64,000 nt of DNA from JAGORM01 sp964406795 (GCA_964406795.1 CAYOTA010000002.1:62001-126000), one strand, 5' to 3'; shown: positions 9,397 to 18,192, numbered from the stretch's first letter. A program made the numbers and translations. Notes: generated by a model from the letters alone, not told the origin.

Positions 9397-10014
9397 CTAT
9401 AGGTCTAATAATTTTTTAGGGGATTTTATTATATAGTCAGGGTTGTGCTTTATTAATCCTTCTTCTGAGTTAAAGCCCCAGGTAACTGATGCAATTTTTA
9501 TACCTGCTTTTTTGCTGGCTTCTATATCACGTATTTCATCTCCCACGTATACAACTTCTTCAGAAAGCAACCTGTGATCCGCTATAATTTTTTTAAATAT
9601 ATTATTCTTTCCAAACATACCTATATCCGCATACAGAAATTCAAATTCATCCATGTCATTATTAACCAAGAATGCTTTTACGTTTTCTCGCCCATTTGAC
9701 GTAACTATTCCCAATTTATAACCTTTTTCCTTTAAACTTTTGAGTACAAGTGGCAAACCGGGAAATGTTTTGAGAGTTTGTATATGCTGGCCTTGCATAC
9801 GTTTCATGTCACGTGCCATGAATGGAATTTTGTATAGTGGTATTTTAAGACGTTTTATTAAATCTCCTGCACTTTCGCGTCTAAGTTCTGGGATATCTTC
9901 TTTGGGAATTTTTGGAAGTTTATATTTTGCTGTCATTAAGTCTACAATGCCCAAAAAATTATCAAATGAATCTGCCAGGGTTCCATCAAAATCAAACATG
10001 ATTAACTTAGTCAT
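9397..10014 (-). CDS. HAD-superfamily hydrolase, phosphoglycolate phosphatase-like
   Basis: A 205-residue HAD protein: motif I M-F-D-F-D-G-T-L near the start, motif II I-V-T-S-N-G, and motifs III/IV with V-Y-V-G-D-E-I-R-D-I-E. The cap between motifs I and II is helical, as in Gph/pyrophosphatase-type HADs. The substrate is probably a small phosphorylated metabolite. TATAAT (10021-10026) stands exactly six bases before the ATG, indicating a leaderless message. Confidence 0.88.
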   Translation of the reverse strand: MTKLIMFDFDGTLADSFDNFLGIVDLMTAKYKLPKIPKEDIPELRRESAGDLIKRLKIPLYKIPFMARDMKRMQGQHIQTLKTFPGLPLVLKSLKEKGYKLGIVTSNGRENVKAFLVNNDMDEFEFLYADIGMFGKNNIFKKIIADHRLLSEEVVYVGDEIRDIEASKKAGIKIASVTWGFNSEEGLIKHNPDYIIKSPKKLLDL

Positions 10015-10117
10015 ACAATTATTATATAGAAAAAATGAAAACGTTTCGAGTTTACTTATAAATTTTTGGCGGTATCTACTCAGCCGTTATTTCTTTCTTT
10101 GTAGAAGCAAATAATTT

Positions 10118-10131
10118 TACACCCGGGTGTA
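10118..10131. repeat. 14-bp perfect palindrome TACACCCGGGTGTA
   Basis: A GC-rich perfect palindrome in AT-rich sequence, 10 bases beyond the stop codon of the small membrane peptide gene (minus strand). There is no loop and no clean T-run, so a protein-binding site is as likely as a terminator. Confidence 0.5.
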
Positions 10132-10141
10132 CAAAACTTAC

Positions 10142-10249
10142 TTATGAGCCGGCTAGCGGCCATGAATCTACAATTCCTACTGCTAAATGAACATATACGA
10201 GAGCCAAGACTACTAAGACTGAGAATCCTATTATGATTTTCTTTTTCAT
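10142..10249 (-). CDS. Small membrane peptide, 35 residues
   Basis: The ORF starts M-K-K-K-I-I-I-G-F-S, continues through a single hydrophobic helix of about 20 residues and ends D-S-W-P-L-A-G-S. It is preceded by one of the strongest ribosome binding sites in the window, AGGAGGTGAT, spaced four bases from the ATG. It lies 13 bases after the XRE regulator gene on the same strand and is the last gene of the DUF2975/XRE operon. The function is unknown; size and topology would fit a regulatory or toxin-like membrane peptide. Confidence 0.65.
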   Translation of the reverse strand: MKKKIIIGFSVLVVLALVYVHLAVGIVDSWPLAGS

Positions 10250-10262
10250 TCTATCACCTCCT

Positions 10263-10466
10263 TTACTCTTTATATTCCAAAATATCTCCTGGTTGGCAGT
10301 CTAAAGCTTTACATATTGCTTCTAAGGTTGAAAATCTGATTGCTTTTGCTTTTCCATTTTTAAGAATAGACAAATTTGCCATAGTAATACCTACTTTTTC
10401 AGTAAGCTCTGTTACGCTCATTTTGCGCTTTGCCAACATCACATCTATGTTTACGATTATTCCCAT
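10263..10466 (-). CDS. XRE-family HTH regulator (DUF2975-associated type)
   Basis: 67 residues forming a single helix-turn-helix: M-L-A-K-R-K-M-S-V-T-E-L, I-T-M-A-N-L-S-I-L-K-N-G-K-A-K-A-I-R, L-E-A-I-C-K-A-L-D-C-Q-P-G-D-I-L-E-Y. Such short Cro/C1-type proteins (YozG-like) are commonly paired with DUF2975 membrane proteins, as here. It probably binds the TCAATATAT repeats upstream of the operon (inference). Confidence 0.88.
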   Translation of the reverse strand: MGIIVNIDVMLAKRKMSVTELTEKVGITMANLSILKNGKAKAIRFSTLEAICKALDCQPGDILEYKE

Positions 10467-10482
10467 TTATACCTGCCTTCTA

Positions 10483-10962
10483 TTACACGGTTAAGTCATT
10501 TTCAGACTTAATGTCTACTGCGTTTTGTAAAAGAGCTTGGAAAACCGCTGCAGCAGTTGCGACCACAATAGCTGCAAAAATAAGGACAACTCCGATTAAC
10601 ACTACTCCAGGGGAATCATCATCATGTGCGAATGCAAAAATATATGGCATAGTGGGAAGAACAAATACAGCAAATGCTAACGCACAGTATTTAATGTTTC
10701 TGAGTCTATGTACTCCGGCCTTTGTAAATGTCTTACTGTGTTCTATAAGTCCCAGTAATTTAAACGCTTGGTAAATTGCCCAAAAAAAAGGGATGGACGT
10801 TAGATATATATATGCTAAAAATGGATCCTGAAAGTATATTTGAAAAAGATTGTGATTTACATTTCTACCTTCGGCTGTTGGAAAGAAAAGTAGACCTGAT
10901 AACACACTCAGTCCAATCAAAACTAGTACAGTTTTTAAAAATGTTGTAGAACCACGTTTCAT
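10483..10962 (-). CDS. DUF2975-like membrane protein
   Basis: 159 residues with four predicted membrane helices, first gene of the operon with the XRE regulator 16 bases downstream. The membrane-protein/XRE arrangement and the helix pattern match the DUF2975 family, whose biochemical role is unknown. Both arms of the promoter region contain TCAATATAT repeats, suggesting autoregulation by the XRE protein. Confidence 0.75.
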   Translation of the reverse strand: MKRGSTTFLKTVLVLIGLSVLSGLLFFPTAEGRNVNHNLFQIYFQDPFLAYIYLTSIPFFWAIYQAFKLLGLIEHSKTFTKAGVHRLRNIKYCALAFAVFVLPTMPYIFAFAHDDDSPGVVLIGVVLIFAAIVVATAAAVFQALLQNAVDIKSENDLTV

Positions 10963-10992
10963 AATAATATACTCGACTTTCTCTATTGTAGA

Positions 10993-11039
10993 TCAATATA
11001 TATTGTTTGTCAATATATAATTATTAATATTCAATATAT
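10993..11039. promoter_or_regulatory. Three direct TCAATATAT repeats upstream of DUF2975/XRE operon
   Basis: Identical nonamers begin at 10993, 11010 and 11031 (spacing 17 and 21 bases), 30-75 bases before the DUF2975 start codon. The first copy is part of a longer palindrome (ATCAATATATATTG). This is where a promoter and the operator of the HTH protein are expected. Confidence 0.5.
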
Positions 11040-11054
11040 TTGTATGAAAATCAC

Positions 11055-11591
11055 CTACTTTTTAACAGAAAATGCTGTGTCATCTATTATTCCTGTTTTC
11101 CAGATAGTTTCATCTTTTAACAATTTCACATATTTCCCTCCGGACTTTTCTGCAAGAAACAGGTTAGTTGAAATTAACATACCTCCCCTTTCGAGTAGAT
11201 TGTATAGTTGAAGAACAAATTTTCTTTGCGGAACAAATCCATCGTAGAATATTAGATCAAATTTTTGAGTAAATGTCGGCATTGTGTCTTCGGCAGTTCC
11301 TGTATGTGTTCTAATCTGCTTATCAACTCCAAATTCCTTAAAATATTCTTTTGCTAGTTTTATATGAAGCGAATTTTTATCAATTGTGTGGATTTGAGCT
11401 GACTTACTTCCCAAGGCAAGACAGACCGTAGAATATCCTATTCCAGTACCTACCTCTAAAATGTTCTCAGCTTTGGTTGCTGCCACAAGTGAGGTTAAGA
11501 CACTTCCATACGCGTACGGCATTGCACCACAATCCTCAAAATGCTCCTTCTGATGTTTAATTGCCAACTCATAAAATTCAGAGATAGTCAT
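11055..11591 (-). CDS. SAM-dependent O-methyltransferase-like protein
   Basis: 178 residues with the class I SAM-binding motif I-L-E-V-G-T-G-I-G-Y-S-T, an acidic residue at the end of strand 2 (I-H-T-I-D-K-N) and F-D-L-I-F-Y-D-G-F as post-motif region, closest to the catechol/caffeoyl-CoA O-methyltransferase (family 3) layout. The acceptor substrate is unknown; the family acts on small aromatic or other hydroxylated compounds. Confidence 0.82.
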   Translation of the reverse strand: MTISEFYELAIKHQKEHFEDCGAMPYAYGSVLTSLVAATKAENILEVGTGIGYSTVCLALGSKSAQIHTIDKNSLHIKLAKEYFKEFGVDKQIRTHTGTAEDTMPTFTQKFDLIFYDGFVPQRKFVLQLYNLLERGGMLISTNLFLAEKSGGKYVKLLKDETIWKTGIIDDTAFSVKK

Positions 11592-11666
11592 AAGTTACTG
11601 ATGATAAGTACAACAGATCATACTATCAACTGATTCCTGGATAATTTTGATCTACTTCTAGACATG

Positions 11667-11683
11667 TGCTGGGACGCCTGGAT
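11667..11683 (-). repeat. Copy of the tRNA-Gln 3' end
   Basis: 17 bases (TGCTGGGACGCCTGGAT on the plus strand) identical to 11708-11724, the acceptor/T-arm end of tRNA-Gln, lying just downstream of the tRNA in its direction of transcription. It resembles an attachment-site duplication but no integrase or cargo lies between the copies. Confidence 0.7.
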
Positions 11684-11709
11684 ACCACAATTTTGACTTA
11701 ATACTTTTG

Positions 11710-11780
11710 CTGGGACGCCTGGATTCGAACCAGAATAAACAGCTCCAAAGGCTGTTGTCCTACCATTAGACGACATCCCA
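11710..11780 (-). tRNA. tRNA-Gln(TTG)
   Basis: Acceptor TGGGATG/CGTCCCA, anticodon stem ACAGC/GCTGT with loop CTTTGGA giving anticodon TTG, and T-loop TTCGAAT. CCA is not encoded. Directly upstream (plus 11784-11802) a hairpin TGCCCT/AGGGCA ends three bases before the mature 5' end. Confidence 0.95.
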
Positions 11781-11921
11781 ATATGCCCTTAAAATCAGGG
11801 CAATTGAATTATATTACGAGCCTGCCTGTAATACAAGGTAAAACCTGTAGGTCAACTTTTGGTAGATAAAAACAAGAATTGCTTAATTATTCAGTTGATT
11901 CTGATATAATCACAAGACTTC

Positions 11922-13235
11922 GTGGAAATACTTATTGTTTTAGTTTTAATTATTTTAAATGGTGTATTTGCCATGGCAGAGATAGCTATCGTTTCATCAC
12001 GTAAATCAAAACTCCAACAACTGAGTCAAGATGGTGACATACAAGCAAGAAAAGCTTTAGAAATTGCTAATAACCCAAGCCGATTTTTGTCTACAGTCCA
12101 GATAGGCATAACACTGGTGGGAATATTTGCAGGTGCATTTGGAGGGGCAACAATTGCATCCAGTCTTTCAGATCAGTTAAGCGTTTTTCCACTTCTTGAT
12201 CCATATAGTAATGTCTTATCTTTGGCAATTGTTGTTGGCGTTATTACCTATCTTTCACTTATCATAGGTGAATTAGTTCCCAAAAATATAGCACTTTCCA
12301 ATCCTGAAAAAATTGCGTTTTTAGTTTCTAGCCCCATGAACATGATTTCTAAATTTGCAAGTCCGCTTGTAACACTGTTAAGTTTTTCCACAGATGTTAT
12401 CTTAAAGGTGTTTCATATTAAACATGTCGCGCAGCCCTCAGTTACAGATGAAGAGATACGATTGTTAATCAGGGAAGGAGCTAAAACAGGAGCGTTTGAG
12501 TTAGGTGAGCAAGATATTGTGGAACGCACACTAAAGCTGTCTGACAAAAGGGTAAAGTCACTTATGACATCCAGAAAAGAGATTGTTTGGCTTGATGTTG
12601 ATAGTCCTTTTAAAACCATACGGAATAAAATTATTAGAAAACCCCATGCTCACTTTCCTGTTTGCAAAGGTACTCTTGACAAAATTCTTGGAATTATAAG
12701 AACGGAAAATTTACTTGTTGATTTTTTGGCTGATGAGAAAATAATTCTAAAAAAGTCAATGCATAAGCCTTTATTTGTTCCGGAAAGCATGGATGTATTT
12801 AAGGTTTTGGAATTGTTTAAAAAATCTGGAATTCACATGGCGTTAGTGTCAGATGAATATGGAAACACCCAGGGCTTAATTACCATTACAGATATAATGG
12901 AAGAAATTGTGGGAGACATACCCACTTTGAATGATGCTGTAGAAAAAGAAATAGTTAAAAGACTTGATGGTACATTTTTGGTTGACGGGTTGGTTTCTAT
13001 AGAAGAGTTTAAAGAGTATTTTGGAATTAAAAGACTTGCTGGTGAAAAATCAGGAGTATTTCATACGGTAGGCGGATTTATTACAACAAGAATGGGAAGG
13101 ATCCCACTTGTGGGTGATAACTTTATATTTAACAATCACAAATATGAAGTTATGGACATGGATGGAACACGGGTTGATAAAATTTTAGTCTATGACCAAA
13201 TAATTTTAAAAAAGTCCAAGTCACAACCTGTGTAA
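11922..13235 (+). CDS. CorC/HlyC-family membrane protein (CNNM + CBS pair + transporter-associated domain)
   Basis: 437 residues. The N-terminal DUF21/CNNM domain has about four membrane segments (E-L-V-P-K-N-I-A signature), then a CBS pair (M-T-S-R-K-E-I-V-W-L-D and a second repeat with S-D-E-Y-G-N-T-Q-G-L-I-T), then a CorC_HlyC domain. Homologues affect Mg2+/Co2+ export or resistance; the hemolysin name is historical. It starts at GTG, with TATAAT 11 bases upstream. The Cof-type HAD gene follows after two bases. Confidence 0.9.
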   Translation: MEILIVLVLIILNGVFAMAEIAIVSSRKSKLQQLSQDGDIQARKALEIANNPSRFLSTVQIGITLVGIFAGAFGGATIASSLSDQLSVFPLLDPYSNVLSLAIVVGVITYLSLIIGELVPKNIALSNPEKIAFLVSSPMNMISKFASPLVTLLSFSTDVILKVFHIKHVAQPSVTDEEIRLLIREGAKTGAFELGEQDIVERTLKLSDKRVKSLMTSRKEIVWLDVDSPFKTIRNKIIRKPHAHFPVCKGTLDKILGIIRTENLLVDFLADEKIILKKSMHKPLFVPESMDVFKVLELFKKSGIHMALVSDEYGNTQGLITITDIMEEIVGDIPTLNDAVEKEIVKRLDGTFLVDGLVSIEEFKEYFGIKRLAGEKSGVFHTVGGFITTRMGRIPLVGDNFIFNNHKYEVMDMDGTRVDKILVYDQIILKKSKSQPV

Positions 13236-13237
13236 GT

Positions 13238-14014
13238 ATGAAATATAAAGCACTTATGTTGGATATAGATGGAACAATTATTCCGTATGAACACCATGCG
13301 CTACCTTCCCAAAACGTAATTGATGCTATACAAAAAGCCGCCCAAAAAGGTGTAATTGTGTGTCTTGTAACAGGACGGGCATACGAATCCACAAAGCATA
13401 TTCTTGAAAAATTAAAACTTCATGATGGAGTTGTGGTGACAAATGCTGGTGGTGGCATATTTGATATAAAAACTGCAAAACCACTGTACTTAAGACCCAT
13501 GGAATCAGATCACGTGGATTTTTGTATACAATTACTTAGAAAACACAAAATTGAATTTTGGGTTAAAAACGGCATGCATGATGGTGCAGAACGAGAGGCT
13601 TATAAAGATGGGGATTCACGTAACGAAGTGTATATGATTTTTGCTATTGAGGAATATGACAGTAAGGTTGTGGAGATTGTACTTAAACAACTTTCAAAGC
13701 TTCCTAATTTAACCTCATATAAAACGAAGGGTAAGAATTTTCAGAAAGTTGGAATTAATATTTCCCATGGGCAAGCAACCAAGCTACATGGCATGGAGTT
13801 TCTAGTGAAATATTACAATTTAAAACGAGAAGAAGTAATAGGGGTGGGTGATTCATATAATGATTTTCCACTCTTGATGGCATCTGGTTTAAAAATTGCT
13901 ATGGGAAACGCTTTGGAAGATCTCAAGGCTATTGCTGATTATGTAGCCCCAACTGTCACAAATGACGGAGTCGCTGAGGTGATTAACAAATTTTTACTTT
14001 CAGATCCTGCTTGA
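13238..14014 (+). CDS. Cof-type HAD phosphatase
   Basis: 258 residues with motif I M-L-D-I-D-G-T-I, motif II V-T-G-R and motif IV G-V-G-D-S-Y-N-D-F-P-L, with a large C2-type cap between them, typical for the Cof/YidA branch of HAD phosphatases acting on sugar phosphates or flavin-like cofactors. It is translationally close to the CorC-type gene (two-base gap) and ends in TGA, one of the genes showing that UGA is a stop in this genome. Confidence 0.9.
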   Translation: MKYKALMLDIDGTIIPYEHHALPSQNVIDAIQKAAQKGVIVCLVTGRAYESTKHILEKLKLHDGVVVTNAGGGIFDIKTAKPLYLRPMESDHVDFCIQLLRKHKIEFWVKNGMHDGAEREAYKDGDSRNEVYMIFAIEEYDSKVVEIVLKQLSKLPNLTSYKTKGKNFQKVGINISHGQATKLHGMEFLVKYYNLKREEVIGVGDSYNDFPLLMASGLKIAMGNALEDLKAIADYVAPTVTNDGVAEVINKFLLSDPA

Positions 14015-14089
14015 GATACGCTCAAAAATCTGCTATAATAGAATCTATTCAAACTCAAAATATGTTTTTACGAGTTGAATTTATTTTAC

Positions 14090-14401
14090 ATGATTAACCT
14101 ACCTCCTAACTTATGTACACGTTGCGGAAAAGACCGCATAGAATCTAAATCCTGGAACGAAGAAATTACAGCCTTTTTTGGCTCTACCACCATAGTTCAC
14201 ACCGAGATGGTGTGCCCTGACGCAGAATGCCAGAAAATTGTTGAGGAAAAAATGGATGCTTTAAGACAGCGTACAGAAGACATGAAGGTGGAAAAAGAAA
14301 AACGTAAAACAGCTGCAGCGGCCTCATTTTTGGCTAAAAAAACTGAGGCCGCTAAAAATGCTGCTCCACAGGAAAAACCAGCCTCAAAAAAGAAAAAATA
14401 G
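14090..14401 (+). CDS. Small zinc-ribbon-like protein with charged Ala/Lys tail
   Basis: 103 residues starting at ATG 14090 (a TTG at 14075 is also possible). The N-terminal part has C-T-R-C and C-P-D-A-E-C, a likely four-cysteine zinc site. The C-terminal half is a charged helix ending in a run of lysines, suggesting nucleic acid or ribosome association. A TATAAT box lies about 50 bases upstream, so this gene would have a real leader. The family is not recognised. Confidence 0.7.
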   Translation: MINLPPNLCTRCGKDRIESKSWNEEITAFFGSTTIVHTEMVCPDAECQKIVEEKMDALRQRTEDMKVEKEKRKTAAAASFLAKKTEAAKNAAPQEKPASKKKK

Positions 14402-14472
14402 CCTCAAATTTACCTCGTATTTCACCCTTCTTACTTGATTTATACTCTAATTTTTGATACAATGCTTGCTTC

Positions 14473-15279
14473 GTGGGATTTTGGAAAGCAAGTCTTACTG
14501 CCCTGCTTGTAGTGATCGTTTTCTCTTTTACAAGTACAGTACTTACAACGCAAACACATGCCCAAGAGGTAGCCTTGGATGCTTTGAAAAAAGCTTCTGT
14601 TAGCAAAACCTGTATTCAGGACACCTTTGTTTTACCTTCAAAACCTTGTTCTCTGAATATTTCCACAAAAAAGAAAAACGCAGAATTTTTACCTACCTCA
14701 AATTTAATCCCCGAAATAGAACTGAAGAAAGTAGAGTTAAATAAAGAGGAAGTATATGTGGTACCGCAGGTAAACTTTGCAACAGAACCTACAGGTACAT
14801 TATCAGCTGAGGTATTATTTAGCATGGTTAATACATACAGAACTTCAATTGCTCTTCCAGCTTTTGAAAAAGAGGCACAAATTTGTTCAGTTGCGGAATC
14901 CAGAAGGGAAGGAATAGCTCAGGAAATTTACCAAGGTTTGCCCTTGCATTCGGGTTTTTGGTCTATGAACCTTCCCTACTTCGCTACAGAAAACATGATT
15001 TACCAAAACACTGAAGCAGAAGCCCTAAATTGGTGGCTAAACTCACCCGTGCACAGATCCGCAATAGAGGGAAATTATAAATATGCTTGTGGGGTATGTA
15101 ATGGTGAGGTGTGTAATTTAGTATTTACTAATTATGATCCTAAAGTGTTTACTCTTGCGCCAACCTTAACTCCTACCCCTGCTCCCACATTACCTTCCAT
15201 CGTACCCATTGATACTAAAAACGCTGCAGCAGTAGTTCTCACAAGAGCTACAAAAAACTTTGCAGATACCTCAAAATAA
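14473..15279 (+). CDS. Secreted CAP/SCP-domain protein
   Basis: 268 residues starting at GTG. A signal peptide or N-terminal anchor covers residues 5-30 (A-S-L-T-A-L-L-V-V-I-V-F), followed by a CAP (cysteine-rich secretory/allergen V5/PR-1) domain: V-N-T-Y-R-T, S-V-A-E-S-R-R, H-S-G-F-W, A-T-E-N-M, W-W-L-N-S-P-V-H-R. Several cysteines (C-G-V-C-N-G-E-V-C) may form disulfides. The tail has a Thr-Pro linker (T-P-T-P-A-P-T). Family members act outside the cell; the role here is unknown. TACAAT lies nine bases before the start. Confidence 0.87.
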   Translation: MGFWKASLTALLVVIVFSFTSTVLTTQTHAQEVALDALKKASVSKTCIQDTFVLPSKPCSLNISTKKKNAEFLPTSNLIPEIELKKVELNKEEVYVVPQVNFATEPTGTLSAEVLFSMVNTYRTSIALPAFEKEAQICSVAESRREGIAQEIYQGLPLHSGFWSMNLPYFATENMIYQNTEAEALNWWLNSPVHRSAIEGNYKYACGVCNGEVCNLVFTNYDPKVFTLAPTLTPTPAPTLPSIVPIDTKNAAAVVLTRATKNFADTSK

Positions 15280-15318
15280 TAATAGTACAGTTCCAGTTTT
15301 GTTTGGTACAATATCAAA

Positions 15319-16539
15319 GTGATTAGAAGATTTAAAAATTACTATCATCTCTCAAGAGCCATTTTGGCATCTCTTCTATATGGCTTTCCGTCTCATAAAC
15401 TTATTATAGTTGGCGTAACAGGAACTGATGGAAAAACTACTACTTCAACCCTTCTCTATCACGTTTTAAACGAAGCAGGACACAAAACTCTTCTTATTTC
15501 CACCATAGGCGCTTATATGCATGGAAAGTATATAGAAACTGGTCTTCACACAACAACTCCTTCATCTTTTGAAATTCAAAAATTATTAAAACAGGCAGTT
15601 GACCGCGGCATGACACATGCAGTACTAGAAGTAACTTCCCACGCGTTGGATCAGAATAGAATCTGGGGAATTCCTTTTGACATTGGTATTGTTACAAACG
15701 TTACGCGTGAACATTTGGACTACCACAAAACACACTCCAAATACATACTGGCAAAGCAAAAACTATTGGAAAGATCAAAAATAGCAATTGTAAATAAGGA
15801 TGATTCGTCTTATGAATCGTTTAAAAAGGCGTTGCCTGAATCAAAAATTTTGACCTATTCCTTACAAGACACTACTGCCACAATATGCGCTGCAACATCA
15901 CCTTTTAAAACTAAGCTTATTGGAGAATTTAATAGACAAAATGTTTTAGCTGCAGTTTTGGCTGCCCAAAAGTTAGAAGTATCAAACGACATCATTAAAA
16001 AAGCAATTGAAATATTTGAGCCTCCAGCTGGAAGACAGGAGATTGTGTATGATAAGAAATTTAGGGTCATGATTGATTTTGCTCATACTCCTAACTCGTT
16101 TCTCAAGGTTTTGCCGGTTGTACGTGAGCGCACTACAGGCAAGTTAATTCATGTATATGGGTCAGCTGGGAAAAGAGATCACGGAAAAAGGCCGCTTATG
16201 GGAAAAGCGTCATCTGAATTTGCAGATGTTATGATTCTGACGGCAGAAGACCCAAGAGAGGAAAGTGTTGAGGTAATAAATACTGAGATAGAAAGTGGTT
16301 TTATACCAGGGTTTGTTTTATTAGATACAGCTGTAACTGATATTAAGGAGAAATCATTTTTTAAAATTTCTGATAGATTTCAAGCTCTCACAAAAGCGGT
16401 TGAAATAGCAAGACCCCATGACGCTATACTCATAACTGGAAAAGGACACGAAAAATCCATGAATATAAATGGAAAAGAAATTCCTTGGGACGACAAAAAG
16501 GAAGTGTTAAAGGTACTCAAAGAGACAAAATTACTGTAA
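15319..16539 (+). CDS. murE: MurE-like Mur ligase (UDP-MurNAc-tripeptide synthetase type)
   Basis: 406 residues with the Mur ligase ATP loop G-V-T-G-T-D-G-K-T-T-T, the central H-T-T-T-P-S element, the MurE-like F-E-P-P-A-G-R-Q-E-I and a C-terminal domain with G-S-A-G-K-R-D. It is shorter than typical MurE (about 490) because the N-terminal UDP-binding domain is reduced. The region corresponding to the diaminopimelate motif D-N-P-R reads E-D-P-R, so the amino acid added is uncertain. GTG start; TACAAT (15307-15312) is exactly six bases before it. The carboxypeptidase gene follows after 11 bases, fitting a peptidoglycan pair. Confidence 0.88.
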   Translation: MIRRFKNYYHLSRAILASLLYGFPSHKLIIVGVTGTDGKTTTSTLLYHVLNEAGHKTLLISTIGAYMHGKYIETGLHTTTPSSFEIQKLLKQAVDRGMTHAVLEVTSHALDQNRIWGIPFDIGIVTNVTREHLDYHKTHSKYILAKQKLLERSKIAIVNKDDSSYESFKKALPESKILTYSLQDTTATICAATSPFKTKLIGEFNRQNVLAAVLAAQKLEVSNDIIKKAIEIFEPPAGRQEIVYDKKFRVMIDFAHTPNSFLKVLPVVRERTTGKLIHVYGSAGKRDHGKRPLMGKASSEFADVMILTAEDPREESVEVINTEIESGFIPGFVLLDTAVTDIKEKSFFKISDRFQALTKAVEIARPHDAILITGKGHEKSMNINGKEIPWDDKKEVLKVLKETKLL

Positions 16540-16550
16540 TATAGAACTTC

Positions 16551-17510
16551 ATGAAGTTTTTGACAGGACTATTCTTATCATTCACTATTTTAGGAATATT
16601 TGTGTTTGGGATTAGGTATTATTCTGAACTTACAGACGTAAACAGCACGCTCTCCTCCCCTCTTCCTGATAAATTAACTAAAATAAGCAAATCCTTCTCT
16701 TCTCCATTTGAATTTTGGATGCCTGCAAAAACAAAAGTTGCAACAAGCACAAAAATACCCCAAATCCAAGCTGCTGCAGCACTATCATATGATTTGACTA
16801 CCGGTCAAGTATTATTTGATAAAAACAGTACTAAAAAACTTCCCATGGCATCTTTAACAAAGGTTATGACGGCAATTGTAGCACTAGATACTCTTAAATC
16901 AAGTGATATGGTTACTATTAACAAAAACTCAGCAAGTATCGGTGAGAACTCCATGGGGCTCTCGGCCGGAGAAAAGTTAACTGTTGAGGACTTGTTGTAC
17001 GGTCTCTTTTTACTTTCAGGAAACGATGCAGCTGAGGCACTAGCAAATGCCTCTCCATTTGGGCGAGAAAACTTTGTGTTCCAAATGAATAAAAAGGCAG
17101 AAGAATTAGGATTATCGAATACTAGATTTACAAATCCAAGCGGACTTCAAGGGGATGGTAACCAATACAGTACAGCAAAAGACTTACTCATTATAACAAA
17201 ATACGCATTGGAAAATCCAACCATTGCGCAAGTTGCAAGTAAACCGTATTACTTTATCCCCTACACTGACACTCACAAAGCATTTGAATTATATAATGAA
17301 ACAAACTTGTTAACTACCTATCCTGGGGTAAAAGGGTTTAAAACCGGATATACGTATGAAGCTGGGTTGTGCCTTATAACTTATTTAGAATATAACGGAC
17401 ACAAAATTATAGCAGTAGTACTAAATAGTCCTTCCAGGCGAGAAGAAATGATTCAAATATTGGACTATTCACTCAAATCATTAGGAACTAATCCCCCACC
17501 ACGCGGATAA
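16551..17510 (+). CDS. dacA: D-alanyl-D-alanine carboxypeptidase (PBP5-like)
   Basis: 319 residues with an N-terminal membrane anchor/signal and the three active-site motifs of S11 peptidases: S-L-T-K (serine nucleophile), S-G-N-D and K-T-G-Y. It trims the terminal D-Ala of peptidoglycan stem peptides outside the membrane. Shorter than E. coli PBP5, lacking the C-terminal beta domain. It follows murE on the same strand. Confidence 0.92.
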   Translation: MKFLTGLFLSFTILGIFVFGIRYYSELTDVNSTLSSPLPDKLTKISKSFSSPFEFWMPAKTKVATSTKIPQIQAAAALSYDLTTGQVLFDKNSTKKLPMASLTKVMTAIVALDTLKSSDMVTINKNSASIGENSMGLSAGEKLTVEDLLYGLFLLSGNDAAEALANASPFGRENFVFQMNKKAEELGLSNTRFTNPSGLQGDGNQYSTAKDLLIITKYALENPTIAQVASKPYYFIPYTDTHKAFELYNETNLLTTYPGVKGFKTGYTYEAGLCLITYLEYNGHKIIAVVLNSPSRREEMIQILDYSLKSLGTNPPPRG

Positions 17511-17555
17511 TGTATGCATATTGAATATTATAGGCTATATTGATATAATTCCTGA

Positions 17556-18053
17556 ATGACAGAATTTGAAACTTCAAAAGGGAATCCAAATGAGCCAACT
17601 TCGTTTGAAATATTTGGAAAAAGTTTATTGTTAACAGCCTTTCAAGCTCACGGAGATTGGATAAGCGTTTCAGACCGTGATGGGAATGTTTTACACGCTG
17701 TATTAACATATGGCACTACGAACTATAAGGTTAGGGCAAGAAGGGATCAAGTGCTGAACAATAAGCAGACTTCAGAGCTTGTTGTGGAGCAAGACAGAGA
17801 TACAAGCACTTCAAGAAGACAAAAACTTTTTCATGCTCAGATTGTCTGTGCTGTAAATATTACAACAGGTGAGGAGGAGGTTCATTTAAGGGCATATTTC
17901 TTAGGTTCTGTTAATACTCTAAGCGAAAGTGAAAGAAAAGTATTTTTGAATAGTTTCTCAAAGGCTACTTTTAATCCAAATCGTACACAAATTTATGAAA
18001 CAGAACTTACAAACAGGTATGGAGTGGATCATGTGTCACGTATTACCCGCTAA
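17556..18053 (+). CDS. Hypothetical protein, 165 residues
   Basis: Not recognised. Soluble, rich in charged residues, with probable beta-strands in the centre (W-I-S-V-S-D-R-D-G-N-V-L-H-A-V). TATAAT (17544-17549) stands exactly six bases before the ATG, good evidence for a real, leaderlessly transcribed gene. It is followed by tRNA-Leu on the other strand. Confidence 0.72.
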   Translation: MTEFETSKGNPNEPTSFEIFGKSLLLTAFQAHGDWISVSDRDGNVLHAVLTYGTTNYKVRARRDQVLNNKQTSELVVEQDRDTSTSRRQKLFHAQIVCAVNITTGEEEVHLRAYFLGSVNTLSESERKVFLNSFSKATFNPNRTQIYETELTNRYGVDHVSRITR

Positions 18054-18065
18054 TTTCAAAATGAG

Positions 18066-18146
18066 TGCCGAAGGCGGGACTCGGACCCGCATCCCTTACG
18101 AGACACGCTCTTAAGGCGTGCGTGTATACCATTCCACCACTTCGGC
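18066..18146 (-). tRNA. tRNA-Leu(TAA)
   Basis: Acceptor GCCGAAG/CTTCGGC, anticodon loop CTTAAGA (anticodon TAA), a long variable arm as in class II tRNAs, and T-loop TCCGAGT. CCA is not encoded. TACAAT lies eight bases before G1, so transcription probably starts at or near the mature 5' end; no leader hairpin is seen, unlike several other tRNA genes here. Confidence 0.95.
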
Positions 18147-18192
18147 ATAAACATATTGTACCAAGAAATTAGTCTAAATTCGAGCCTGAACT

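Noticed and set aside
10993..11039. CRISPR array in the TCAATATAT repeats
   Set aside because: Repeats are only nine bases with 8-12 base gaps and no Cas genes are present. No CRISPR array was seen anywhere in the window.
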